64,000 nt of DNA, from the NCBI RefSeq assembly GCF_030812335.1, contig NZ_JAUSSN010000001.1, positions 62,001 through 126,000 of the forward strand, written 5' to 3'. The translations under genes were made by a program, and so were the position numbers. The notes beneath the pieces were generated by a model that did not search any database, had not been told where the DNA came from, and was given only the letters and a program-made list of their open reading frames with translations. Positions 8,094 through 16,275 of this stretch are shown one piece after another; position 1 is the first letter of the stretch, and each line of letters begins with the position of its first letter. The stretch comes from Pseudarthrobacter oxydans. GTDB taxonomy: Bacteria; Actinomycetota; Actinomycetes; Actinomycetales; Micrococcaceae.

Positions 8094-8570
8094 ATGGCCG
8101 CAACCGCCGTTAATACCGCCGATCTCTACGACGAGCGGGGGGAAGAACTCGACTCCGTGGCCCTGCAGTTCCAGTCGCTCGGCGGCAACACGCACTTCAG
8201 CGGCCCGGTCCGGACCATCCGCTGCTTCGAGGACAATGCCCTGGTCAAGTCCACCCTCGCAACCCCCGGCGACGGCGCCGTCCTGGTGGTGGACGGCGCC
8301 GGCTCGCTGCGCACGGCCCTGATGGGGGACCTGATCGCGGCAAGCGCCGTCGCGAACAGCTGGGCCGGCGTCGTCATTAACGGCGCCATCCGCGACCGGA
8401 CGGCCATTGCCGGGCTGCCGCTCGGCGTGAAGGCACTGGGCAGCAACCCGCGCAAGAGCGCCAAGGCGGGCGCGGGAGAGAGCGACGTGGAACTGGAGAT
8501 CGACGGCGTCGTCTTCCGGCCCGGCGCGATGATCTGGTGCGACCCGGACGGGATCCTGATCGAGCGATAA
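8094..8570 (+). CDS. RraA family protein
   Basis: 158 residues, highly typical of the RraA family: TADLYDERGEELDSV, the FSGPVRTIRCFEDNALVK core, LVVDGAGSLRTALMGD, and GVVINGAIRDRTAIAGLPLGVKALGSNPRKSAKAG. RraA inhibits RNase E in enterobacteria, but many actinobacterial members act as 4-hydroxy-4-methyl-2-oxoglutarate/oxaloacetate aldolase-like proteins, so the name alone does not fix the role. ATG 8094 has AGAGGAG close upstream; an earlier in-frame codon at 8061 lacks one. It converges on the DUF559-like gene across palindrome A. Confidence 0.88.
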   Translation: MAATAVNTADLYDERGEELDSVALQFQSLGGNTHFSGPVRTIRCFEDNALVKSTLATPGDGAVLVVDGAGSLRTALMGDLIAASAVANSWAGVVINGAIRDRTAIAGLPLGVKALGSNPRKSAKAGAGESDVELEIDGVVFRPGAMIWCDPDGILIER

Positions 8571-8573
8571 CGC

Positions 8574-8632
8574 GCCGAAGTAACATTTCGCGCCCATGAT
8601 TCGCACCACCATGGGCGCGAAATCTCACGTCG
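8574..8632. repeat. Palindrome A (3' side of DUF559-like gene)
   Basis: A perfect 14-bp inverted repeat with core ATTTCGCGCCCATG (8585-8598) and its complement (8610-8623), flanked outside by GCCGAAGTAAC (8574-8584) and a diverged partner CTCACGTCGGT. The right flank contains the stop codon of the DUF559-like gene (8625-8627). It shares its core with palindrome B at 9645-9709. Confidence 0.85.
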
Positions 8633-9557
8633 GTGTCCATCCCCGGGACAGGAGGGCGCGCCGGACCCTGCCGACGACGGCGGGGCGTTCGCCCGTCAGG
8701 TCGTCCTTCGAGACCCTCACTTCGACCCAGCCCAGCCGGTCCGTGGTCCGCGCACGGTGGATGTCGCGCTGATGCTGACCGGCCTCGCCGTGGTGGACTC
8801 CGTCATACTGCAGCGAGACGCCGAATGCCGGATAGGCCGCGTCCGGCCAAAGCTCCGGGATTCCCGCCGGGCCCCAGACCACGTGGTTGAGCTCCGGTTC
8901 CGGCAGGCCGCCGCGGACGACGGCGAGGCGCAGATGCGTCTCCGGCGGGGAATCCGCACCGACGCGCACGAACCCAAGCGCTTCCCGCGCCCTCTTGATG
9001 TTCCGGGCTCCGGGGTGTTGGAACAGCATCCGGTTCAGCGCCTCGAGGCTCGACAGCGCGTCCCGGGGCGAGGGGAACTCCGGACCGTGCTCGGAGACCA
9101 ACGAATCCCCGGCAGCCACGAGGTCGTCCAACGGCAGAACCGCAGCCAGGTCCAGGAAGGTGCGTTCGGGCGAGGTCACCCGGACGCCGTCGAGCATCAC
9201 AACGTCCCCGGGCCGCAGCGCGAGGCGGTGTCCCGCCACGTTCGCCCGTTTCGGGATGCTGCCACCCTGCGGCCGGGCAAGGTGGATCCGCCAGTCGGCG
9301 TCTGCCCACAGAGGGAGGCCGACGCGCCATATCCGCGCCGCGGTGAGGTGGCAGAGCACGGTGCAGTCATCGAGCTGGCAGTAGGCCCTGAGCGCTGCGG
9401 CGCCCTCTGCGCTGCTGCCGGGCGGGACGCGGATTCCGCGGGACACGGTGATCAGGTCCCGGGCCCGGGTCCGCTTCCGGGGGATCCCGGCCGCGTCCGC
9501 AGCCAGCACGGAGAAGGAGCCGTTGGCCAGGGCTGGCGGGAGTTCAAGTCGGCGCAT
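8625..9557 (-). CDS. DUF559 / AbiEi-like protein with endonuclease-like C-terminus
   Basis: 310 residues. The N-terminal half resembles the AbiEi antitoxin-type winged-helix region (LITVSRGIRVPPG, VLCHLTAARIWRVGLP, RVTSPERTFLDLAAVLPLDDLVAAGDSLV). The C-terminal half (about 205-305) resembles the DUF559/Vsr-like PD-(D/E)xK fold: SPPETHLRLAVVRGG, PELNHVVW, YPAFGVSLQYDGVHHGEAGQHQRDIHR, VEVRVSKDDL. Such proteins are numerous in Arthrobacter relatives and have no settled function; no toxin partner lies beside it. The gene is bracketed by palindromes A and B, which share a core sequence. Nuclease activity is inferred from fold resemblance only. Confidence 0.78.
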   Translation of the reverse strand: MRRLELPPALANGSFSVLAADAAGIPRKRTRARDLITVSRGIRVPPGSSAEGAAALRAYCQLDDCTVLCHLTAARIWRVGLPLWADADWRIHLARPQGGSIPKRANVAGHRLALRPGDVVMLDGVRVTSPERTFLDLAAVLPLDDLVAAGDSLVSEHGPEFPSPRDALSSLEALNRMLFQHPGARNIKRAREALGFVRVGADSPPETHLRLAVVRGGLPEPELNHVVWGPAGIPELWPDAAYPAFGVSLQYDGVHHGEAGQHQRDIHRARTTDRLGWVEVRVSKDDLTGERPAVVGRVRRALLSRGWTPT

Positions 9558-9845
9558 TCCCCCATCATGATGAGATCCGGCGCGGTCCGCTTAAGTTATC
9601 CCCAGCTTGCCTCCACCTGTCCTCCACAGCGTCCGGGCCGGTTTCCGCCGAGGTGAGATTTCGCGCCCATGGTCGGACCGGACATGGGCGCGAAATGTCA
9701 CCTCGGCGGCGTTCGACGGCGTCGCCCGCCAAACTGTATGTTTCGTCTCACTTTTTGGTCCTGTGACATGCACCGCTCTGGCGCCGGTGTAAGACTTGGT
9801 AGCTGCGGCCGCAGGCCGTGGAACGCGAAACGCCGAGGGAGCCAG
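9558..9845. other. Divergent intergenic region containing palindrome B
   Basis: 288 bases between the DUF559-like gene and the sugar symporter. Apart from palindrome B (9645-9709) I see no gene. The sugar symporter promoter should lie in 9730-9830. Confidence 0.6.
9645..9709. repeat. Palindrome B (5' side of DUF559-like gene)
   Basis: Arms begin CCGCCGAGGTGA (9645-9656) and end TCACCTCGGCGG (9698-9709), with inner core ATTTCGCGCCCATG and its complement CATGGGCGCGAAAT. One internal mismatch (G versus C after GGTGA); an 11-base centre. It has the same core as palindrome A on the other side of the gene. Confidence 0.88.
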
Positions 9846-11297
9846 ATGACAACCACCCAAGACCAGACCGTAGCCAAGATCCCCCAGCGGGTCATTTGGC
9901 TGGCCGTGGCGGGCGCCGTGGGCGGCTTCCTCTTCGGCTTCGACTCCTCAGTGGTCAACGGCGCCGTCGACGCCATCAAGGACGAGTTCGCGCTGAGCGA
10001 GGCCGTGACCGGTTTCGCCGTTGCCGTGGCCCTCCTTGGCTGCGCCGCGGGCGCCTACCTGGCCGGGAAGGTCGCCGACCGCTACGGCCGCATCCCGGCG
10101 ATGAAGATCGGCGCGCTGCTGTTCCTGGTCAGCGCCATCGGGACCGGCTTCGCCTTCAGCGTGTGGGACCTCATCTTCTGGCGCCTCGTCGGCGGCCTGG
10201 GCATCGGCCTGGCCTCCGTGATCGCCCCGGCCTACATCTCCGAGATCTCACCCCGCCACGTCCGCGGCCGCCTGGCGTCGCTCCAGCAGCTCGCCATCAC
10301 CACGGGTATCTTCGCGGCCCTGCTCTCGGACGCCCTGTTCGCGAACTTCGCCGGCGGCGCCGGCGAGGCTCTCTGGTTCGGCATTGAGGCCTGGCGCTGG
10401 ATGTTCCTCGCCGGTGCCGTCCCCGCCGTCGTCTACGGCTGGATCGCCTACACCCTGCCCGAGTCGCCGCGGTTCCTGGTCTTCCAGGGCAAGGACGAGG
10501 AAGCCCTGAAAATCTTCCAGTCCATCGCCCCGAACGAGGACACGGACCGCCACCTGCGCGACATCAAAAAGGCCATCGAGGAAGACAAGGTCGCGGGCCA
10601 GAAGGGCTCCCTGCGCGGCAAGGCGTTCGGCCTCCAGCCGGTCGTGTGGATCGGCATCATCCTGTCGGTGCTGCAGCAGTTCGTCGGAATCAACGTGATT
10701 TTCTACTACTCCACCACCTTGTGGAAGGCCGTCGGTTTCCAGGAGAAGGATTCCCTGACGATCTCCGTGGCCACCGCCATCACGAACATCCTCGTGACCC
10801 TCGTGGCGATCGCCCTCGTGGACCGGATCGGCCGCCGGCCGATCATGCTGGCGGGTTCGATCGGCATGGCCGTCTCGCTGGGCACCATGGCCCTCGCCTT
10901 CGGGTCCGCCACCGGAACCGGCGACGCGATTTCGCTGCCCGGCGCATGGGGCCCGGTCGCCCTGGTGGCCGCCAACGTCTTCGTGATCAGCTTCGGCGCC
11001 TCCTGGGGCCCGCTGGTGTGGGTGCTGCTGGGCGAGATTTTCCCGTCCCGGATCCGCGCCCGCGCGCTGGGCCTCGCCGCGGCCGCCCAGTGGATCGCCA
11101 ACTTCGCCATCACCCTGAGCTTCCCGGCCATGGCGGCGGCCTCCCTGCCCCTGACCTACGCCATGTACGCGGCGTTCGCGGCGGCGTCGTTCTTCTTCGT
11201 GAAGTTCAAGGTCCCGGAGACCAATGGAATGTCCCTTGAGCACGCCGAGACCCTCTTCGTACCCAAGGGCTCCGCGAAGGATTCCGTCAAGGCCTGA
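9846..11297 (+). CDS. Sugar porter family MFS transporter (sugar/H+ symporter)
   Basis: 483 residues, twelve membrane segments. Sugar porter signatures are clear: GGFLFGFDSSVVNGAV in TM1, KVADRYGRIPAM in loop 2-3, RLVGGLGIGLASVIAPAYISEISP, PESPRFLV after TM6, QQFVGINVIFYYS in TM7, DRIGRRPIML in loop 8-9, and VPETNGMSLE at the end. Members take up hexoses, pentoses or polyols with protons across the plasma membrane; the exact sugar is unknown. The ATG at 9846 has GGGAG upstream. It is followed by palindrome C, where it converges with a GNAT gene. Confidence 0.95.
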   Translation: MTTTQDQTVAKIPQRVIWLAVAGAVGGFLFGFDSSVVNGAVDAIKDEFALSEAVTGFAVAVALLGCAAGAYLAGKVADRYGRIPAMKIGALLFLVSAIGTGFAFSVWDLIFWRLVGGLGIGLASVIAPAYISEISPRHVRGRLASLQQLAITTGIFAALLSDALFANFAGGAGEALWFGIEAWRWMFLAGAVPAVVYGWIAYTLPESPRFLVFQGKDEEALKIFQSIAPNEDTDRHLRDIKKAIEEDKVAGQKGSLRGKAFGLQPVVWIGIILSVLQQFVGINVIFYYSTTLWKAVGFQEKDSLTISVATAITNILVTLVAIALVDRIGRRPIMLAGSIGMAVSLGTMALAFGSATGTGDAISLPGAWGPVALVAANVFVISFGASWGPLVWVLLGEIFPSRIRARALGLAAAAQWIANFAITLSFPAMAAASLPLTYAMYAAFAAASFFFVKFKVPETNGMSLEHAETLFVPKGSAKDSVKA

Positions 11298-11329
11298 GCC
11301 GGGCGCACTCCGGCGCGTTCCCGCCTCGC

Positions 11330-11390
11330 GAGGTGACAGATAATGCCCATGTTTCGGGGAAACATGGGCATTATCTGTCACCTCGGCGGG
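11330..11390. repeat. Palindrome C (3' side of GNAT gene)
   Basis: Perfect 25-bp arms (11330-11354 and 11360-11384) around a five-base loop CGGGG. The arm starts GAGGTGACAGATAATGCC and runs into CATGTTT; the right flank is GGCGGG. It sits between the convergent sugar symporter and GNAT genes and could act as a bidirectional terminator. Nearly identical to palindrome D. Confidence 0.92.
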
Positions 11391-11396
11391 CGGGGG

Positions 11397-11918
11397 CTAC
11401 AGTACGAGCTTCATGCCCTCGTGGCTCGCCGCAAAGCCGAGCCGCTCGTAAAACCGGTGGGCGGCTGTGCGGGACTTGTCCGTGGTGAGCTGCAGGAGTG
11501 AACAGCCGCGGAGCCGCGACTCGTCGATGGCCCATTCCACCATCGCCGCCCCGACGCCTTGGCCGCGCAGCTCGCTCCCCACGCGCACAGCCTCCAACTG
11601 GGCGCGCCATGAACCACGGCGGGACAGGCCCGGCAGGAAGCTCAACTGGAACGTTGCCACCAGGCGGGTACCGGGCCCGTCCGCGATCGCCAGCTCCCCC
11701 ACGAGCAGCAGGTGCGCCGGATCGGCGTCGATCGCGGCAAACGCCTTCTCGTAGGGGACCAGATCGGACGTGTCCTCGCGGCCTGACCCGAGCTGGTCAT
11801 CGGCCAGCAGCCGGAGAATGTCGGGCAGATCGGCGCGTTCGGCATGGCGCAGGCGCAACGTCCCGCCGTCGACGTCGAGAGTCAGCAAGGAGGTCCGGTC
11901 ACGGGGGTTCGAAGTCAC
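11397..11918 (-). CDS. GNAT family N-acetyltransferase
   Basis: 173 residues. The GNAT fold is recognisable: LRLRHAERADLPDILRLL at the N-terminus, LVATFQLSFLPGLSRRGSWRAQLEAVRV (beta 4), the acetyl-CoA loop SELRGQGVGAAMVEWAID (motif A, RGQGVG), and LLQLTTDKSRTAAHRFYERLGF (motif B). It transfers acetyl groups from acetyl-CoA to an unknown amine. The start is taken as GTG 11918; a longer frame would begin inside palindrome D and is less likely. It is flanked by palindromes C and D. Confidence 0.88.
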   Translation of the reverse strand: MTSNPRDRTSLLTLDVDGGTLRLRHAERADLPDILRLLADDQLGSGREDTSDLVPYEKAFAAIDADPAHLLLVGELAIADGPGTRLVATFQLSFLPGLSRRGSWRAQLEAVRVGSELRGQGVGAAMVEWAIDESRLRGCSLLQLTTDKSRTAAHRFYERLGFAASHEGMKLVL

Positions 11919-11941
11919 CAGTCCAGTCTGCCCTACCGCGT

Positions 11942-11998
11942 CGAGGTGACAGATAATGCCCATGTTTCCGGGAAACATGGGCATTATCTGTCACCTCG
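11942..11998. repeat. Palindrome D (5' side of GNAT gene)
   Basis: Perfect 28-bp arms (11942-11969, 11971-11998) around a single central base. The arm starts CGAGGTGACAGATAATGCC and continues CATGTTTCC. The right flank GGCGGG is shared with palindrome C on the other side of the GNAT gene. As a cruciform or RNA hairpin it would be very stable. Confidence 0.93.
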
Positions 11999-12025
11999 GC
12001 GGGTGAGGGCCGCTGCTGACACAGA

Positions 12026-12063
12026 CGCCGACGCCGGAACTCGGGTGAGTTCCGGCGTCGGCG
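12026..12063 (-). terminator. Terminator of the mtl operon
   Basis: A perfect 17-bp GC-rich hairpin (12026-12042 with 12047-12063, loop GGGT) lies 30 bases after the mtlD stop. No U tract follows, which is common for actinobacterial terminators. Confidence 0.7.
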
Positions 12064-12092
12064 GCTATGCTTTCGCGATTATGGGAAACGGG

Positions 12093-13241
12093 CTAGACGG
12101 CTTCCTTGGCCTCGTCGACCAGGGCGGAGACGGCCGCGAACAGCGGGTGGTCCGGGGCGAGGCCGGTGATCTTCGCGGTGGCCTCGTCGGCGCTGGAGGA
12201 TGCCAGGATCTGCCTGAGCTCCACGGCCTCGGCGTCGGCCGGGTCGTTGAAGCGCAGGGCTGCGGCGATCGCACCGAGCAGGGCCTCCGGCACGATTCCG
12301 CGTTCGGCGAGCTCCGCCGCCGGACCGATGAAGCGTTCGTGCCGGCTGAGCTTGCGCAACGGCGCCCGGCCCACCCGGTTCACGGTGTCCGGCAGGTGCG
12401 GGTTGGAGAAACGGCCCAGGATCTTCTGCACGTAGGCCTCCTGCTCGTCACGGTTGAAGCCGTGCTTGGCCACCAGCAGCTCTTTGGTTTCGTCCAGGAC
12501 GGCGCGCACATCGGCGGCGACGTCCTGATCGGCCATGGCCTCGGAAATCTTCCCGAGCCCGGCCTCAAAACCGAAATAGGCTGCCGCGGCGTGCCCGGTG
12601 TTCACGGTGAACAGTTTCCGCTCGATGTACGGCTCCAGCTCATCCACGAACGTGGCACCCGGAATGACCGGCACCGCAGCGCCGAACGGTGTCCGGTCGA
12701 TGACCCATTCGTAGAAGGTCTCCACTGTGACGTCCAGACCCTGTCCGGCCTCCTGGTTGGGCACGATCCGGTCCACCGCCGTGTTCGCGAACACGGCGGC
12801 AGCGTCGAGGGATCCCGCGGCCGGGTCCCACTGCGCCGAGACCTCGGACTTCAGGATGTCCGTGGCGTTGATGGCGTTCTCACACGCCATCACCTGCAGC
12901 GGTGCGAGTCCGGGGGCCCTGGCGGCGATCCCCCGGGCGATCACCGGGGCCACGAACTTGAGGATATGCGGCCCCACGGCGGTGGTGACCACGTCCGCCG
13001 TCGCGATCTCCGCGATGACCTCGGCTTCCTGGCTGCCGGAGTTGAGCGCGCGGAAGTTCTCCACGGTCCGGACGGTGGGGTGCTCCCCCACCTCGTGGAC
13101 CTGGTAGCTGTCCGCGGCGGCCAGCTGGGTGATCAGGTCCTCCGCGACATCCGCGAACACCACCTCATACCCCGCCTCATGCAGCAGCAGCCCCACGAAT
13201 CCGCGCCCGATGTTTCCGGCTCCGAAATGAACAGCCTTCAC
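12093..13241 (-). CDS. mtlD: Mannitol-1-phosphate 5-dehydrogenase
   Basis: 382 residues; oxidises mannitol-1-phosphate to fructose-6-phosphate with NAD in the cytosol. The N-terminus [32 protein letters not shown] is the diagnostic Rossmann motif. The C-terminal polyol dehydrogenase domain contains [20 protein letters not shown], the conserved NTGHA segment with catalytic Lys just before it. Length fits the family. Its GTG start shares one base with the mtlA stop (TAGTG), so translation is coupled to the transporter. Together they form a complete mannitol uptake and entry route. Confidence 0.96.
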   Translation of the reverse strand: MKAVHFGAGNIGRGFVGLLLHEAGYEVVFADVAEDLITQLAAADSYQVHEVGEHPTVRTVENFRALNSGSQEAEVIAEIATADVVTTAVGPHILKFVAPVIARGIAARAPGLAPLQVMACENAINATDILKSEVSAQWDPAAGSLDAAAVFANTAVDRIVPNQEAGQGLDVTVETFYEWVIDRTPFGAAVPVIPGATFVDELEPYIERKLFTVNTGHAAAAYFGFEAGLGKISEAMADQDVAADVRAVLDETKELLVAKHGFNRDEQEAYVQKILGRFSNPHLPDTVNRVGRAPLRKLSRHERFIGPAAELAERGIVPEALLGAIAAALRFNDPADAEAVELRQILASSSADEATAKITGLAPDHPLFAAVSALVDEAKEAV

Positions 13242-15262
13242 TATGAATTGACCTTTCCGAACAGGTCGAGGACTTCCTCGACCGTGGTGGCCGCCTCAAG
13301 CTGTGCCACCTGGGCCTTGTTGGTGAAGACCTTGGCGATGGAGGACAGGATGTGCAGGTGCTCGTTGTTGATGCCGGCCACGCCGACCACGAACTTCACT
13401 TCCTTGCCGTTCCAGTCGATGCCGTTCGGGTAGCGGATGACGGAGACCGCGGACTTCATGATGTGGTCCTTGGCGGCATTGGTACCGTGCGGAATTGCGA
13501 GGTAGCTGCCCATGTAGGTGGACACGGATTCCTCGCGTTCGTGCATGGCGTCCAGGTAGCCGGCGTCGACGGCCCCGCGGTCCAGCAGGAGCCGGCCGGC
13601 CTCGTCGATGGCGGCATCCCGGGTTGTGGCCGTGCCGTTCAGGACAACGCTTTCCGCCACGAGGATGCCGGCGGGGCCGGTCTCCTCGGGAGCTTCGGGC
13701 GCTGCGGGCGTTGCGGCACCAGCCGCGGCAGGCGCCGCAGCCGCAGTGGCCGCAGAGGCAGCCGCAGGCGCCGCGGCTGGGGCGTCGGCGCCAATTTCCG
13801 TGTTGCTCGACCTGACAAGCTCCACGATCTCGTCGTACTTGGGGCTGTTCATGAAGTTATCTACCGAGACGTGCACGGCGCTGGCGGTCGCCGGGGTGGC
13901 CCGTTCGGTCAGGTCCTGGTGCGTGATGACGACGTCGTAGGTGTCGCTGAGGTTGGCGATGGCGGAGTTGGTTACCTTGACGTCCGGGAAGCCGGCAGCC
14001 TTGATCTTGTTCCGCAGCACAGAGGCGCCCATCGCGCTGGAGCCCATGCCGGCGTCGCACGCAAAGACGATGTTCTTGACCGGCCCGGCGAGGACTGCGA
14101 CGCCGCCGGCGGCAGCACCGGAACCGGTGAGCAGGGAGGACACCGAGCTCTTCTTGCCCTTCATTTCCTCCATCCGGGCGGTGGCGGCGCCGAGGGCCTC
14201 TTCCTCGGTGGCGCCCACCGGGGTCTTGCTGGCCTTCAGGATCACCGAGGCGATCAGGAAGGACACAGTGGTGGCGAACAGCACGGAGAGGGTCACGCCG
14301 ACGTAGCTGTCACGTGCGGTCGCCGCGTACACGGCAATGATGCTGCCCGGGGCTGCCGGCGACCGGAGCCCTGCACCGGTGACCACGAGGGTGAAAATGC
14401 CGGTCATGCCGCCGCCGATAGCGGCGAGGATCATGATGGGCTTCATGAGCACGTACGGGAAGTAGATCTCATGGATACCGCCGACGAACTGGATCAGTGC
14501 TGCACCAGGCGCGGACGCCTTGGCCAGTCCCGTGCCGAAGATCGAGTAGGCGAGCAGGATGCCGAAGCCCGGACCGGGGTTGGCTTCGAGCAGGAACAGG
14601 ATCGACTTGCCCTCCTCGAGCGCCTGTTGGGTCCCCAGGGGCGTGAGGATGCCGTGGTTGACGGCGTTGTTCAGGAACAGGACCTTCGCAGGCTCGATGA
14701 AGATGCTGGTGAAAGGCAGCAGGCCGTTGATCACGAGGAACTCGACGACGGCGCTGGCTCCGGCGCTGAAGGCCTTCACCACCGGGCCGACCACGAGCAT
14801 GCCCACGACCGCCATGCCGGCGGCCAGGATCCCGGCAGAGAAGTTGTCGATCAGCATTTCGAAGCCCGGCTTGACCCGGCCCTCCCATATCTTGTCCAGC
14901 TTCATCATGAGCCAGGCCGTGAGGGGGCCCAGCATCATGGCGCCGATGAACATGGGGATGTCCGTGCCGACGATGACGCCAGTTGTGGCCACCGCACCCA
15001 CCACCCCGCCGCGCACGCCGTAGACCATCCGGCCCCCGGTGTAGCCGATCAGGAGCGGGAGCAGGTAGGTGATCATCGGCCCAACAAGCTTGCCGAGTTC
15101 CTCGTTGGGCAGGAAGCCCGCCGGGATGAAGAGCGCCGTGATGATGCCCCACGCGATGAACGCGCCCATGTTGGGCATGATCATTCCGGACAGGAACGTG
15201 CCGAACTTCTGGATGCCTACCCGCACGCTGGTACGGGGTTTCGCAACTGTCTCTGTTGCCAT
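13241..15262 (-). CDS. mtlA: Mannitol PTS transporter, EIICBA
   Basis: 673 residues containing all three mannitol-specific domains in order. EIIC (about 12-345) is the membrane channel, with the [10 protein letters not shown] motif near residue 261. EIIB (about 395-485) carries phospho-Cys402 in [17 protein letters not shown] (about 532-673) carries phospho-His592 in [12 protein letters not shown]. Residues 491-530 form an Ala/Pro-rich linker between B and A. The protein imports mannitol as mannitol-1-phosphate using phosphate from EI and HPr. It lies 59 bases after a TetR gene on the same strand and overlaps mtlD. No HPr gene is present in this window. Confidence 0.96.
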   Translation of the reverse strand: MATETVAKPRTSVRVGIQKFGTFLSGMIMPNMGAFIAWGIITALFIPAGFLPNEELGKLVGPMITYLLPLLIGYTGGRMVYGVRGGVVGAVATTGVIVGTDIPMFIGAMMLGPLTAWLMMKLDKIWEGRVKPGFEMLIDNFSAGILAAGMAVVGMLVVGPVVKAFSAGASAVVEFLVINGLLPFTSIFIEPAKVLFLNNAVNHGILTPLGTQQALEEGKSILFLLEANPGPGFGILLAYSIFGTGLAKASAPGAALIQFVGGIHEIYFPYVLMKPIMILAAIGGGMTGIFTLVVTGAGLRSPAAPGSIIAVYAATARDSYVGVTLSVLFATTVSFLIASVILKASKTPVGATEEEALGAATARMEEMKGKKSSVSSLLTGSGAAAGGVAVLAGPVKNIVFACDAGMGSSAMGASVLRNKIKAAGFPDVKVTNSAIANLSDTYDVVITHQDLTERATPATASAVHVSVDNFMNSPKYDEIVELVRSSNTEIGADAPAAAPAAASAATAAAAPAAAGAATPAAPEAPEETGPAGILVAESVVLNGTATTRDAAIDEAGRLLLDRGAVDAGYLDAMHEREESVSTYMGSYLAIPHGTNAAKDHIMKSAVSVIRYPNGIDWNGKEVKFVVGVAGINNEHLHILSSIAKVFTNKAQVAQLEAATTVEEVLDLFGKVNS

Positions 15263-15321
15263 GTGATTTCCTAACCGTCATTCCTGCTGCACCGCAGGAT
15301 GGTCCGATAATTTCGCGAAAG

Positions 15322-16050
15322 CTAGCTGGTGGAGCTGGTGGAGATCCGGTGGAGCCATTCGAGGAAGAGCTTGAGTTCCGAGCTGGAGAGCTGGTCCGAG
15401 TGCGATGCCTGCAGTGCCGCGTTCAGGGCGATCGCTGCCACAACCACTGACGATTTCCCGGACGCTTCAGGACCGTTTTCTTTGGCCTGTTCCGAGGACA
15501 CCGCAAAGATCATGGCGTCGCGGGTCATAGTGGACAGCTCGAGGTTGCGCTCGGGCGCCTTTTCCGTGATCAGCATGAGTGTCACCCCGACGTTGGCGGC
15601 CAGGATGCTCCTGGCCGCTTCCCGCGGAGGGACGTTAAGTTGGCCGGCGACGGCGGCCTTGTTCAGCATTTCCTCCATCAGGCCCTCGGCGTCGGCGACG
15701 ACGGCCGGGCGGCTCTCGGGGCGGATATTGCCAAACATGACCAAGTACAGTTCCGGCTGGTTGAGCCCAAACTGGACGTGGTTGTCCCACATCCGCCGGA
15801 TATCTTCCAGCGGCTGTCCTGACGGCGCGAAGTCGCGTTCGCCCGCCACATACTCCTCGAAACCTGCCGCGACGACCGCGTCGAACAGCCCTTCCTTGTC
15901 ACCGAAGTGGTGATACAGGGTCGGTGCGGTGACGCCGGCTCGCTGAGTGATCTGGCGGGTGGATACCGCGCCCCCGGCGGAGTTGGCCAGCAACTCAGCC
16001 GCCGCACGCAGCAGCCGCGTCTTTGGCGGAAGCTGGCCATCGAAACTCAT
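15322..16050 (-). CDS. TetR family regulator of the mannitol PTS locus
   Basis: 242 residues. The N-terminal HTH is KTRLLRAAAELLANSAGGAVSTRQITQRAGVTAPTLYHHFGDKEGLFDAVV, the canonical TetR TLYHHF pattern. The rest is a helical ligand domain of the TetR_C type with a longer than usual, serine-rich C-terminal tail. The gene is first on the strand carrying mtlA and mtlD and divergent from ptsI. TAGGGT sits seven bases before ATG 16050, so it is probably leaderless. The palindrome TATAGCAACGCTATA lies just upstream and probably binds this protein. That it represses mtl and ptsI is inferred from context. Confidence 0.88.
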   Translation of the reverse strand: MSFDGQLPPKTRLLRAAAELLANSAGGAVSTRQITQRAGVTAPTLYHHFGDKEGLFDAVVAAGFEEYVAGERDFAPSGQPLEDIRRMWDNHVQFGLNQPELYLVMFGNIRPESRPAVVADAEGLMEEMLNKAAVAGQLNVPPREAARSILAANVGVTLMLITEKAPERNLELSTMTRDAMIFAVSSEQAKENGPEASGKSSVVVAAIALNAALQASHSDQLSSSELKLFLEWLHRISTSSTS

Positions 16051-16057
16051 AACCGCT

Positions 16058-16063
16058 ACCCTA
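16058..16063 (-). promoter_or_regulatory. -10 box of the mtl-locus tetR (leaderless)
   Basis: TAGGGT on the minus strand seven bases before ATG 16050. Confidence 0.55.
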
Positions 16064-16068
16064 GCACC

Positions 16069-16083
16069 TATAGCAACGCTATA
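16069..16083. promoter_or_regulatory. Candidate TetR operator shared by tetR-mtlAD and ptsI
   Basis: TATAGC-AAC-GCTATA is a perfect dyad. On one side it lies in the -35/-10 spacer of the leaderless tetR promoter; on the other it covers the -35 position relative to the ptsI -10 TACAAT (16098-16103). One bound protein could therefore block both promoters. Confidence 0.6.
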
Positions 16084-16097
16084 TGAAGTGCATCACA

Positions 16098-16103
16098 TAC
16101 AAT
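16098..16103 (+). promoter_or_regulatory. -10 box of ptsI
   Basis: TACAAT, the best -10 match in the divergent gap. It would leave a 5' leader of about 165 bases before ptsI. Confidence 0.5.
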
Positions 16104-16174
16104 TTTTTCAGGTACCGGGATCCGCCCGCCGACGTAGCTGTCGGCAGGCCTGCCCGGCCGTTCGATCCAGAAAA

Positions 16175-16204
16175 TCCGATCCGGGACGTCCGGCCCGGAT
16201 CGGA
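16175..16204 (+). promoter_or_regulatory. Hairpin in the ptsI leader
   Basis: A perfect 11-bp stem (TCCGATCCGGG, 16175-16185, with 16194-16204) and an eight-base loop in the long leader. It could be an attenuator or an RNA stability element; no T run follows. Confidence 0.35.
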
Positions 16205-16275
16205 CGGCGGACGGCGTCTCCCGCGGTACCTGACCCACCGGCTTACCGGCCCAAGGCAGAGAATGAGGACCTTCA

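Noticed and set aside
11919..11984. A longer N-terminus for the GNAT protein starting inside palindrome D
   Set aside because: The extra residues are just the translated palindrome. GTG 11918 gives a normal GNAT length. A similar frame starting in palindrome C is equally an artefact.
8574..12000. Palindromes A-D as a CRISPR array or an insertion sequence
   Set aside because: Only one copy at each site, no regular spacing, no spacers, no transposase and no terminal target duplication seen.
13352..15274. A 640-codon open frame on the plus strand opposite mtlA
   Set aside because: Its product has no recognisable domain and is a composition artefact (rich in His, Arg, Gly, Asp). mtlA on the other strand has all PTS motifs.
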